DNA of 64,000 bases from contig CM121342.1 of NCBI GenBank assembly GCA_051530055.1, positions 3,286,001 to 3,350,000 of the forward strand. Reading direction: 5' to 3'. Each line of letters opens with the position of its first letter. Position 1 is the stretch's first letter. Source of the DNA: Neoechinorhynchus agilis. Its lineage: Eukaryota > Acanthocephala. The notes below the pieces were generated by a model. That model did not search any database and had not been told where the DNA came from. It saw only the letters and a program-made list of their open reading frames with translations. Below, piece by piece: positions 52,780 through 63,030 of the stretch. The position numbers and the translations under genes are program-made.

Positions 52780-53100
52780 AAATCAGCCGGCAGATTCGCA
52801 AGACATGGTGCTGAGCCGGGCACTTGTTACGCGTTGACGACGGACGTAAACCTGATTGGGTGACCGCATTTCCGTGGCGGAAAACTAAATGCCACCTCTG
52901 GGGCGCCATTTCTGTCGATATACTCGCAGCCAGCAATCTCACGTTCTCGGTTGTTGAGCGCTGCGGAAGGAGGGAAAACGGCGAAATACCTTGATTTAGC
53001 CCGGGTTCATGTGTTTGTGCCGTTTCGGGTTGCGACCTACAGATCTCTTGGTAGCAAGGCTCTTCAACTCCTGAGGGATGTGAAGCGACGCCTTCAGCCG
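52780..53100 (+). mobile_element. LINE II endonuclease fragment, second copy of the U-II fusion
   Basis: It is almost the same as 26716-27045, with 'CHLWGAISVDILAASNLTF' (WG in place of WD) and the same two borders. Confidence 0.7.
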
Positions 53101-53455
53101 AGTGTAGACCTAAACAATAATTCCTGATGCTTTATTCTTTGGACGTAAATATCGGCAGCTAAGCCAAATGCGACATTTTGTGTTTAATGGACTTTTGTTT
53201 TCCCAGTAATCAAAAGCGCAATGATCTTCATTCGCAAAAATGATCTAAAATTACAACTAAATTTTTTTGAAAAATACAAACATACTTATAATTTTTGATT
53301 TACCATCGTCACGGAAAAAAGAATTAAATTCTACAAAATATCATTTTATATTATCCAAGTTTGCATAAAAATCATTTGGAATTTAAATAATTGAAAAACT
53401 GCGTTTAATTTCCTCTTGATAAAGACGACCAATTCAAATTGAGTAAAGCAACAAT
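53101..53455. other. Orphan piece of block A flank
   Basis: It matches 27046-27390 directly, including the end of the 67-codon ORF, and stops at about 53455, about 80 bp before the expected tRNA. The following sequence is new to the window. This marks a breakpoint where the divergent LINE region was joined. Confidence 0.6.
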
Positions 53456-53890
53456 TCTATATCAAATCTGTTTTCGGATTCTCGATAGCTGTAATGGTTC
53501 TTTAGTTATTTGGTGTAACATTTTGAGACCTACTACCTTGATTATTGATATGAAAACATCAATCAATTTAAGATATAATTAACTTTTCTAGATCTACTTT
53601 TGACGCTGAATTCACCTGAAATAACGGTTTGATGTTGCTTGTTAAATTTTGACACTTAATTTTGAGGATTGAAGTTCATAAAAGACAGCTAAGTTAAATC
53701 TGTTGTGCTTGAAAGTAGTTACGAAATAGTAAGACATTTCGAGCATATCTAAAACGCTGATTTCAATGGTGTTATCTGATTTTAATGATTCTTGCAAATT
53801 TAGTGATTTTTCCCTCTTGTGAATATTGGCAAAATATGACAATGCGATTTCCGATGCGAATATTACGGCTGTAGTGTACGGAATCAGATG
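53456..53890. other. Single-copy AT-rich stretch before the divergent LINE
   Basis: Neither strand has a supported gene; a 66-codon minus ORF at 53642-53842 has no motif. Base use (many TTTT, few GC) resembles the LINE that follows and may be its 5' region. Confidence 0.35.
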
Positions 53891-53938
53891 ATTTAGTACA
53901 TCTTAACGCGGGAATCAGCGCGTTAGGATGTACTAAAT
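53891..53938. repeat. Perfect-length 20-bp stem hairpin upstream of the divergent LINE
   Basis: ATTTAGTACATCTTAACGCG pairs with CGCGTTAGGATGTACTAAAT across an 8-nt loop (GGAATCAG). All positions pair, with one G-T wobble in RNA. The loop string GGAATCAG also stands just before the stem (GGAATCAGATG), making a local direct repeat. Confidence 0.8.
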
Positions 53939-53992
53939 TAGCTTAAATCCTGAACTACAGCTGCGACCAGGTTAGTTAATTTTAACAGTTGC

Positions 53993-55560
53993 TTGCGGGC
54001 TGATATTTGCAAATTTTCGAGTGGAAAATTGGAAAACTTAAATAAGATGATAGCTGCAGCATCAAGGCGGCATAGACCGTCGAAAACGGCGCAGTCATTT
54101 TATCGTAGTGCAAGAATTGCAGAGGAAGGGTGTAATGAAGGTTTGCGGGGCCGGTGGATGATTCGATTTTACAAAGAAATATTTATTGAAAATATTAGGA
54201 GAGGTAGACTGATAATAAGTGAGACTAGAGCCTTTTCTAAGAATTTCTGGAGTGTTATTCTAAATAGAAAGAGAACGGACTGGAAACTAAAAGCCTAAGA
54301 TTGATTTGGGTCAGTCTCGTATCCAATAGTTGTGGAGCAAATTTTTTTGAATCATATATTTGGTATATCCTTAAAACCTACTTTTATTCCTTCGGATAAT
54401 TTCTCTCCTAGATGGAATTGCGAAATTAAGAAGTTTTTAGATTTTTGGAAGGCGTCTTCGAAAGCATCAAACGAGTTGTCGGTATCATCGAAGATTTTTT
54501 ATTAGATGTAAAAATCGAGATATTGAAGCGTGTGCCTAATCGTGTAACTTTTGATGATTTATGCAAGATTAATATAGTGAGGAAGGCCATCATGCCTAAA
54601 ATTAAAGGAAAGATTAAATCTCCGAGTGATTTTAGGTTTATATCGATTCAAAACCCCATCATTTCTCTTATGGAGAATGTAATAAACGACGAATTAATGG
54701 GGATTCTCAGTAGAAGGGATCTTATTCCGAAGTGTTTTCGTGGTTTTGTACCTGGAAAGGGAGTGGGGACACTAATTAATGATCATTTGTTGCATTTGTC
54801 AGCTGATTTTCTCGACCGGATGTGTATTTTACTATTAGATGTGCATTAGCAATTTCGGCGGGATGGTTAAGGTTAATAAGGTTTTATTACAGGTTGACGT
54901 TAATAAGACGTTGGACACTATTAGCAGGAATTTTTTATATAAGACTTTTTTAGACTTGAAGCTCCCCAAGAAGCTTCTTGGTCATATTCAGTTTTTAGTG
55001 GAATCAAAGGCATATCTTTTAGAGGTTGATCCGTTGAAAAGTCTTTTTTATTCTAAGTTAGGGGTTCCACAGGGTTCACCATTGTCCCCGGCATTATTTT
55101 TAATTGGCATGATTGGTATTCTAAGGAAACTGAAGAAGTTATCCAGAGTGAGAATTTTATTCTACGCAGATGATATTTTCTTTTTATTTTTCATAAGAAA
55201 AAAGAAGTTTTATGTTGCATAGTGGATTCGGTGCTGTATAAACTTGACGAGTGCATCTACATTTCTCAAAGTTGCATTAATTGCGAGAAGGATCAGGTGG
55301 TAGGGTGTGATGGTATGTCACCCTGTGGAAATTATGAAGACGATTCTGGCTGGCTCATTCTGTTTTTTTGGGAGAGGAAGGCCGCCTGAGTTGCGGATTA
55401 ATTTTGGCCTCTTGTTTATAAAACGAGTATGGAAAGTTTTGAAAGATTTGGAAACATCAATAAGAGAATCGGTGGAATCGTTTTTATGGCGTATTTTTAT
55501 AACAAAGATCTATTGATAGTTGCAACCTTATTAACCTCCCCGGTGACTGATTTATTTGTA
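53993..55560 (+). mobile_element. Divergent AT-rich LINE with reverse transcriptase, broken
   Basis: Three consecutive plus-strand frames (53993-54298, 54445-54849, 54839-55222) carry a non-LTR RT. There is a basic N-terminal linker (SKTAQSFYRSARIAEEGCN). Motifs 1-2 are 'IMPKIKGKIKSPSDFRFISI' and 'CFRGFVPGKGVGTLIND', and motif A is 'LQVDVNKTLDTISRNF'. Motif B is 'GVPQGSPLSPALFLIGM' and motif C is 'ILFYADDIFFL', with both Asp. Frame changes separate them. No endonuclease is recognisable at either end. The sequence is unlike the other LINEs here in base use and motifs, and it occurs once. The clade is uncertain. Confidence 0.75.
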
Positions 55561-55599
55561 CGAATTTTCGTCTGAATGGAGACCTCTTCAGGTATCCAG

Positions 55600-56100
55600 A
55601 ATAGTACATGGTGAGTGTAGCTTGTTGGGCAGAATTCGGGTGCCCGGGGTTGTTAGGCCCGCGGGTGATCTATCACCCCTCTGAGCAGGTCTTAGTTTAT
55701 ATGGAATCTTCAGCTTCCAGCTTGAGGTATTTCCCTCCATACAGTTGTTGTTTATCATTACCGCCTCTTTGATTACCCTCTTTTTCTAGTCACTCTCGAT
55801 CAAGATCTGATGAGCATCCTCAAATCCGATCTCATGATTCGTTTTTTACAACATGATTATTGATGGCGGATGACGTATCTGCTCTGCGCACACAATATTT
55901 ATGCTGGTCAATGCGCTTTTTAGTCTTTGACTTGTTTGTCCAACATAATATTTTCCACATTGTCTGCATGGTACTTTATAGATTATAATTTTATCCTCTT
56001 GTTTTGGTTTCTTTTTGAATACACCCGCCAACTTCGTTGCTGCTTTAGAATATATTGACACCGAATGGGTCTTGCATCTTCTTACGACCTTCAGCCGCAT
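55600..56100 (-). mobile_element. Penelope-like element fragment with GIY-YIG part
   Basis: The minus-strand frame 56100-55846 carries 'IYKVPCRQCGKYYVGQTSQR', identical to the element at 9986-13035. The match ends near 56093, where LINE II begins. The GC-richer stretch at 55600-55790 may be its 3' non-coding end. It is a fragment only. Confidence 0.7.
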
Positions 56101-56104
56101 AAAC

Positions 56105-56834
56105 CTTAGGGCAGTTGCGTCTTTGATAGGAATGCAGAAAACTAAAATAACAGCCTTCTAAAGAAGTTATCGGTGCCTTGCGATAGCGCCTGTGAGCTTG
56201 GATCACAAGAGGCTCTGTTCTTGATAAAGTACACCCTCTTCATCCCCAAGTTCCTTTATGTTCTACGCACTGCCCCGTTTTTCAAGCACGAGGTTCAGCG
56301 TGGCAAGCTAGATGACAGATTGAAGGACTGTCTCGAGCAAGTTTTAAATGTCCAGCTGTCAGAAGAGGCATGGCGACAAGCATCCTTGCCTGTATCTTCT
56401 GACGGGTTGGGTATCCGGAAAACAGCAGACATATTTCTGCCCGCATTTTCAGGCTCCTATGAGGGAAGCGTAGTTCAGCGCTTTTTGAAATCTACTTATC
56501 ATTTTGATAGGCATTTTGAAGAGGGAATCAGTGAGCGGTGTAAACTGACCAACTCCGGTCAAGTAGCTGTGAATGGCCAAAAACAATCTGTGAGGGTTCG
56601 ACCTCTCATCGCAAGTGTTCAAGGCTCTCTCTCTTATCAGACTCAAGCGACGACGTTGTCCGTGCCAGGTTGTCAGCAGTCTTCAGTAGAGAATCAAGTG
56701 CTCGATTGAACGCGGTCCCGTTGCCATTTGTGGGTATTCTCCTCTTCGACCAGGCAGTGCGGGTGGGAGTTTCAATGAGACTGGGACTACCGATGTGTCA
56801 TCCCCACCGATGCCCCTGCGGTACAAATGTGGAT
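56105..56834 (+). mobile_element. RLE-type LINE, family II, thumb and knuckle (copy 5)
   Basis: It starts at GGGCAGTTGCGTCTTTGATAG and holds the thumb (AWRQASLPVSSDGLGIRKTA) and 'CHPHRCPCGTNVDSS', where one knuckle Arg is Pro. It is fused to RTE2 at GTCAAGGACTACAG. Only about 40 bp of RTE2 remain before the foldback element. Confidence 0.75.
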
Positions 56835-56878
56835 TCGTCAAGGACTACAGAGGTATATCCTTGATGTCCAACACGGCA

Positions 56879-57130
56879 ATCGCGGAAACGATATTTATCG
56901 AGATGGAAGAAACGATGGAGGGTAACAAAACCAATTTCGCATTGAACCTACCAATAAATAATCTCCGTCGTAGACCAACGATCCCGCGGTCCTGAATCCA
57001 GATAGCGAGATTGGATGACGTCTGACTGAATTTCCCCTTTTAGATGTCTGATGAGGAGGCTAAGGCCTCGAAAATTCAAAAAATAATCTCTCTACTCTCG
57101 AGGAGGTAAAAATTCGCCATTAATAAAAAT
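56879..57130. mobile_element. Foldback TIR element, right half only
   Basis: It begins in the centre of the element (ATCGCGGAAACGATATTTATC) and runs through one complete arm to TAATAAAAATAG. The left junction is to RTE2 (ACACGGCAA). It corresponds to the left half of copy 1 in the inverted arm. Confidence 0.75.
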
Positions 57131-57235
57131 AGCCGTTAAAGTCAATCTTTTATGAAGTTGAGTTTCTTGTCTTTATGACTGGGTCTCTAAAACGAACGAG
57201 GATGATTTCTAAAGTTATCAGGCGTTTTATTATTG

Positions 57236-57620
57236 AACAAAGAAACGGAACGAGGTACCTTTGGGTCCTCTTAAACACCTGAGTCATGATAAAATAAATG
57301 AATTCGGTTTATTGATTTCGGAGTGGATTACGAGTTTGGTCGGGTTGAAAAAGTTGGTGATTATCGTTTGTAGGTGAATTTGTAAGGTAGAGTCTTTCCT
57401 TCGGTTCATTTCGATATCCGTGAGAAGATTTGGCAGTATGGAAAATGGAGTGGAGGAAGATGGATCTGCGAGGTTGAAGGAGGATGAAAAGAATTGCAAT
57501 TTCGGGGGTTTTGCTCGTTCGGGGAATAAAATGAGGTAAAAATTGTGGTGTTGAAATTTATTAGCGTTTATATTGTCGGTTAAAAATCTTACAAGGGTAT
57601 TATTCGGTGAATGCAAGCGA
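57236..57620. repeat. Repeat V, copy 4
   Basis: The orientation is opposite to copy 1. The long minus-strand frame here (57616-57284, 110 codons) is extended because one stop is changed. It is followed by the flank ATTAGCGTTTATATTGTC, as in copies 1 and 3. Confidence 0.6.
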
Positions 57621-58017
57621 ACTTGAATTTAACAAAAATCATTTGTAAACATATTTAAATTTTGTGCTTAATTGTTCGATTGCTGCCTCCAATTGCTCTT
57701 TTTTTGTACCGCGTTTAAAGTTCAATTTGATGAATAAAAATGTCTGGTCAGGAATTTAAAATACGGCTTCCAATTCGAATGGGAAGTGCAACGTCTTGAC
57801 CATAGAAACAAAACTTGAAATTATAATTTAAACTCCTATTGCTTTGGTGCTAGATCGTATTTTGTTAATATTAACTTGCAATTTTATTCATCGTCTTGTG
57901 TGATATTCATTTTCCTTCATAGTTGTCTCTTTTCGAAAAACTTATTCTTCGTCGTCGCATACTTTTTTGAAGACCTTCTGAATCGTTTCTTAATAGTCTC
58001 AAGATAATGAGCATTTA

Positions 58018-58221
58018 TTGAAACCTGCTATTTATCATTATGAAATAACATTTTTCACAGTTTTAAACTCTAAAATAATTAAGTTCTCTACAAAACGTTC
58101 AGGCGCTTTTCATTTGCCTCATTTCAAAGCGAGAGCTGATGTTTTATTCTTTGGACGTAAATATCGGCAGCTAAGCAAAGTTCGACATTTTGTGTTTTAT
58201 GGACTTTGGTTACCGCAGTAA
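58018..58221 (+). CDS. Unrecognised 67-codon ORF, second copy
   Basis: The inverted counterpart of 3017-3220, open over the same length (MKPAIYHYEITFFTVLNSKI..). The remarks there apply. Confidence 0.3.
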   Translation: MKPAIYHYEITFFTVLNSKIIKFSTKRSGAFHLPHFKARADVLFFGRKYRQLSKVRHFVFYGLWLPQ

Positions 58222-58542
58222 TCAAAAGCGCAATGATCTTCATTCGCAAAAATGATCTAAAATTATAACTGATTTTTTTGAACAATATAAACAAACTTAT
58301 AATTTCCGATTTACTATCGTCGCGGAAAAAAGAATTAAATTATACAAAATATCATTTTATTTTGGTCCAAGTTTCGAAATTAAATAATTGAAAAACTGCG
58401 TTTAATTTCCTTTTGATAAAGACGACCAATTAAAATTGAGTAATGCAACAATTCATTACATCCAAGTAATGAATTTCATCTTATGAACACAGCGTATTAA
58501 ACCACGAAATTTTATTGAATACTTCGAATGAGCAGTGGCCAA

Positions 58543-58615
58543 CCCGAGATAGCTCAGTTGGTAGAGCGGAGGACTGTAGATGCTTAGGCCGCTGGTTCAA
58601 ATCCGGCTCTCGGGA
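58543..58615 (+). tRNA. tRNA-Tyr (GTA), intronless, anticodon-stem mismatch
   Basis: The same cloverleaf as 27473-27545, but the 3' strand of the anticodon stem is TGCTT instead of TCCTT, giving one G-G mismatch. Acceptor and T stems pair fully (CCGGC). It shares the mismatch with the copy at 2608-2680. Confidence 0.85.
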
Positions 58616-58838
58616 ATGAAACGGCGATTAACGTTCCAATAGCGATTTAAGTGAACTCGAAACCGAGATCGAATTCGATGCATAGCTAAAATTAAACATC
58701 GCACCAAACAATTTTATTTTTCACTTTCGAAAAGTCTTATTAACTTTTCTCGTTCGATGTGAACTTAACCGCATTTTCACTAATGTTGTTTTCTATTAGG
58801 AAAGACAATTTCTTGCTGTTGCTCGGTGCAAATTCTAT

Positions 58839-60309
58839 TCAATATTCAAACACATTGAAATCAGTTTTCTCTAAAAATTGATCAGTTCGTGGTACCCAAG
58901 AAAATCAACATTCTTACTTGATGCTTTTAATTCCTCTTTTAGACTGAGAATCATGGCTAAAGTAAATACAAGATAATTAAGTCATTGGATTTGTTGTTCG
59001 GTATGAAACTCACCTTTCAACTCATTCAACTCCGGACGAGTATCTTGTTTAACCATTGAAGTTTCATTTTCAATAAGCTTGTCGGTATTCATGTTTGCTG
59101 GACGATCTAAAGATTCGTAATTGTCCTCGGTTCCAACAATTTTAAGATACTAACATAAAGGCAGATCCACAGGGAGAACGGCAGAAGCTAAATTGTTTCC
59201 GGATGGAGCAAAAGGTTGTTGGAAGAAGTACTGGATAATTTGAACGGGTTGTTGGGTGAACAAGGTAGTCGGCATCGTAGAAGTTTCAGTGTTAATTTTT
59301 ATTTCCTCCATCGGTGCATTGGTCGTTGTTAAATATTCGGTGCTTGTTGTTTCTGTGAGCTTTGGCGCGTTCGTATTCATTGAGGCTATATTCAAACTTG
59401 AATTCGTTGTTGGATAGTCATCAAATATAATTTTTGGTTTTACATCAGCGCCTTTGAGTATTGATTTGTGCTCCATTCCTTGAGTCTTTGGGCTCGCCTC
59501 TTCGTCTGTACTCTTTGTGTTTTGTGGAGACGGCACCTCTACTTTGCTTGCCTGAGATGCCAATGCTTGTGTTCCATATCCCTTGTACCTGTCATTCCAC
59601 CCTGATGGATAATTTTGATTCCACCAGTTATTTCCCCATTGATTGTGACCGAAATCGTATGACGGGGAGTTTGTTATTTCTGCACTGGGAGACGTCGAAC
59701 TCATTACTGGTTTGGCCATAGCTATAGAATTGCCAGTTAAGCTTTTCATTTCGATTGGTTCCGTTTCTGGTGAAGATCCGACTTTCATCGGCGATCCCAT
59801 TCCGGGTACTGATTCACCAGACGAGGCGATAGGATAATTAGCCGGTCCTGACATTGGATTTGGTGTCGATACAGGTAATAATGGCGATCCACCGTACATT
59901 TTATTGATGGAGGTCAATGGTCCGTTGATTGCAGTCTGTGGATCCTTCTTGTCTGCTTGGTTTAGATAATTAATAAGCTTTTCCATGTCGCGATTTCCAA
60001 CGATATCCGAATCGGGTTTCTCATCGATGGTAATGCCAATCAGCTTTGCGATACAACTTTTATCAGTCTCTAAACCGGGAGCAAATCAAATTTTTGCTAT
60101 TAAATAACAGAAAATCTTACCTGTATTTAGTAAAGTTCCCCATTCTTTGCTGGGATACTTTATAAAGTACAAATCTCGGGCTATAAAAAAATAGAAATCA
60201 GGATAACGTCTACTTTCTAACCTGTTCTTTGTGACGGAAATATGAAAGATATAAACCAAATAAAAATAATCGTGGATATTGCGAGCATTTTGAAAGTCTT
60301 GAACGACAT
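58839..60309 (-). CDS. Secreted Ser/Thr/Pro/Asn-rich protein, 408 aa, six exons (copy 3)
   Basis: The exons on the minus strand mirror copy 1: 60222-60309, 60121-60180, 59155-60069, 59014-59106, 58918-58956 and 58839-58870. Gene length (1471 nt) and all splice sites are kept. Coding changes relative to copy 1 are few (SRPAN to SGPAN, SVHGMG to SVPGMG, MKTN to MNTN). Both copies 1 and 3 are therefore potentially functional, unlike the middle copy. Confidence 0.75.
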
Positions 60310-60488
60310 ATTTCACAATTTATCACAAGCTCTGAATAGCAGCAAACAACATTTAAATGTATGTTTTTGCGATGCCTAAAGTAACAATCGTTAGTAAATA
60401 CAGTTCGTCAACATTGACGCTTGCTTGCATGATGGTGATTTGAATGGTTTCAAGAACTTTGAATAAGCTCGCATGTTGCCTTGAAGAT

Positions 60489-60497
60489 CTTATATAG
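60489..60497 (-). promoter_or_regulatory. TATA box of secreted-protein gene copy 3
   Basis: CTATATAAG on the minus strand, 180 bp before the ATG at 60309, as in copies 1 and 2. Confidence 0.55.
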
Positions 60498-60519
60498 CAT
60501 CCGTTTTGCCATGATGAGG

Positions 60520-60796
60520 TCCATTATTTAACTAAGAAATCCAAATGTGGATTAGCCCAGAAAAAGTCGACGAGGACGCAAAATAGTTTATCTTGAAGGT
60601 ATTGAAGTAAGAAATTCTGTGTTACAAGTAAAAAATAGAGGTTAGAATTTTACGAAATCACCGACGGAAAAAAAGTTCTTAATTGCGGAAATCGATTTGA
60701 TACGCAAAAATTATAAAGCAGATTTCGAGATAAATTTTAGCGAACTAAATTCATTGCCATTTGTTAAGAAGATCAATGCAGACTCGCCAGTTGAAA
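60520..60796 (+). other. 277-bp coding-like segment, second copy
   Basis: The plus-strand frame 'RGRKIVYLEGIEVRNSVLQV' .. TAG .. 'KFLIAEIDLIRKNYKADFEI' .. 'FVKKINADSPVEI' then TAA. It matches 427-703 in reverse with the same in-frame TAG. Confidence 0.45.
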
Positions 60797-60902
60797 TTTA
60801 AAGTAATATTTCTCTCTAGAATGAATCGTATAACTTAAGACACCTTTTAAAAATAAACGACTTTTAGTTTATTTTTCGGCAAGCGAAACCAGTACTGGTG
60901 TT

Positions 60903-61151
60903 ATGGAAAGTTGTTTCCAAATAAACGCTGGAAGGTGCATTAATATACTGACCGCGTTGTTCGAATAAATCCAATTTTTATATTGTAAATTTAACCGATG
61001 TCAACCCAAGCTTGGAATTAAAGTCAAAGAATTTTTCAAAAAAGTTGTTCAAAAATATTTAAACAAGGAACCGTTCATGAAACTCAACGATGCGATAAAA
61101 TATATCCAGAATATCGCCAGTTTCTATCCTCAAAAATGTGCAAATATTTAA
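60903..61151 (+). pseudogene. Decayed 82-codon ORF, copy 3
   Basis: Same as 73-321 and 29597-29845, with the internal TAA after 'NILTALFE'. The terminal part (EPFMKLNDAIKYIQNIASFY) is open. Confidence 0.45.
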
Positions 61152-61828
61152 GTGCAACATTTCTAAACTTTTTGACTTACAAGAATGTGTTATTTTAAAG
61201 TAATCTTCATTGATTTCATCCTACTTTACGATCGGCATATTCTTAATTGCTTGGGTTCGAGGAAAATCGATATTTGCTACTGATGTGCGATGGCGTAGTA
61301 TTTTTAAGACAAAATTAAAAACATTAATATAGAAAATGAAACCATCGCAAGAAGTGAAACTGATCGATGATGTTTACCTGAAGGCTCTCTGCTAAGGAAG
61401 CGGAACCATTTAAAGTTCGGTTATCGAAAATTATATTTTTAGTTAATAGGAAATGGAATTATGTAGTTACTTTTGTAAATGTATTTTATCTGATAGGATC
61501 AAACTTTTTAGAAGATGCAACCTTGCAAGTTTTTTAATGGGATAGATTTTGGCCTAATAAACGCATAACTCTTTTGTACATTCATGTTTGAGACGTTGAA
61601 AATTAATAAAATACACTTTTATCCCCAACTGTTAATATACGTGACAGAGAGTCTTATTTTCATGGATTTAAATCTTGGATACATTGCAATTAATAGTTTT
61701 TCTATCATTCTTTTTTAACAATGTTACCACAAATCAACAATTTAGGTTATGTACCATTTTGTCTTTATTTACAATGACCCTATTTTATTTCGTGTTTTAT
61801 CGCAAGTTGCTTTCAAACATATTTTTTG

Positions 61829-63030
61829 TGACCGAAATCTCCTGCTGGAGCCGAGGCGACCGTACATGCATCACGAGCGAATAGTCGGAATGGTAGCCAT
61901 AAAGGAACGACCATGGTCAAGTTTGACATGGAGAACGCGTTCAATTCAATAAGCTGCACCGCGATGACAGAGGTTGTCCACCAACACCGACGCAACATGG
62001 AAACAGGCGATCCTTCCCATTCGATTCGGCGGTCTTGGCATCCAGAGTGCCACCGAATTAGCAATTATTGCATTTTCGTCATCGATTTCGGTCTCTTCAG
62101 ACCTGGTGCTGAGAATCATCCAACCACACACTCGAATAGAGTCGCACCCACCACCTGAACTGATTGAAATGCACGCTCAATGGACATCAGTGTTCGGGCA
62201 GGTCGTTTTGACCGAAACAAACTCTCAAGAACGTTGGACTGCCTTGCTCCACACTGCGTATTATCAGCAGCTTCTCAACTCATGCTTATCTCCCACCGAT
62301 TGAGCTAGTCTCCTGGCAGTCTCAGCTTCCCGATCACGGCTGTTGGCACGAGGCTGGATGACCAAGCCATCACCGTCGCTATGGGACTTCGGTTGGGCAT
62401 CGAATTCTCAGACTCATATACATGTCGGTGCGGTGGAATAGTGAATAGGTCGAAAACTCACGGCCTTGACTGCAAGCGTTCAAATGCTCGCCGCGCACGG
62501 CACTCAGCAGTCAACCGCATAATCAAGGATGCCCTCTCAACGGCCGGTTTTCCTGCTCAACTCAAACCAGTCGGACTCTCCCGGAACGACGGTAAACGCC
62601 CTGATGGAGCGACTCTCCTCCCATGGTGCTCCGGGAAAATACTGGTTTGGGATTCTACCTGCCCCAACACGCTCGCAGCATTCCACTTACGGGATGCCGC
62701 CTCAAAAGCGGGAGCAGTCGCCAGCCTCAGCGAGGAAAAGAAGCGGCAGAAGTACTCCTCGCTCGATGGGCATCAATATATTTTCATCCCGATTGCGGTG
62801 GATACACTGGGATGTCTCGGTAAAGAAGCCGATTATTTCCTTTCTCGACTGGGAAAGATACTGAAATATGCCACCGGCGATATGCGCTCCAGCAGCTTCC
62901 TGCTGCAGCGAATCAGCGTGGCGATGCAACGCGGCAATGCCGCAGCCATCAAGGAAGCTGCCGAACAATCATAACATATCCGTAATGCGGATTTGATATG
63001 ACTGCGAAATGCATAAATAAAATTTTAACA
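61829..63030 (+). mobile_element. RLE-type LINE, family I (copy 3)
   Basis: Same structure as 30522-31740, including the jump from motif A to the thumb. The endonuclease frame 62381-62974 is open with knuckle 'CRCGGIVNRSKTHGLDC' and core 'GKRPDGATLLPWCSGKILVW' plus D. About 35 bp upstream of that frame are lost (AACTCCAGTGACTTGAAGG). After AAATAAAAT an 18-bp stretch (TTTAACACTAAATGATAA) is present that copy 2 lacks. Confidence 0.85.

Noticed and set aside
53891-53938. Rho-independent terminator
   Set aside because: The hairpin lacks a following T-run and the DNA is eukaryotic.
60520-61151. Altered genetic code or stop read-through, because coding-like frames contain single TAG or TAA
   Set aside because: Supported genes here end normally with TGA, TAA and TAG. 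Shared stops in duplicated copies are better explained by one old decay event before duplication.
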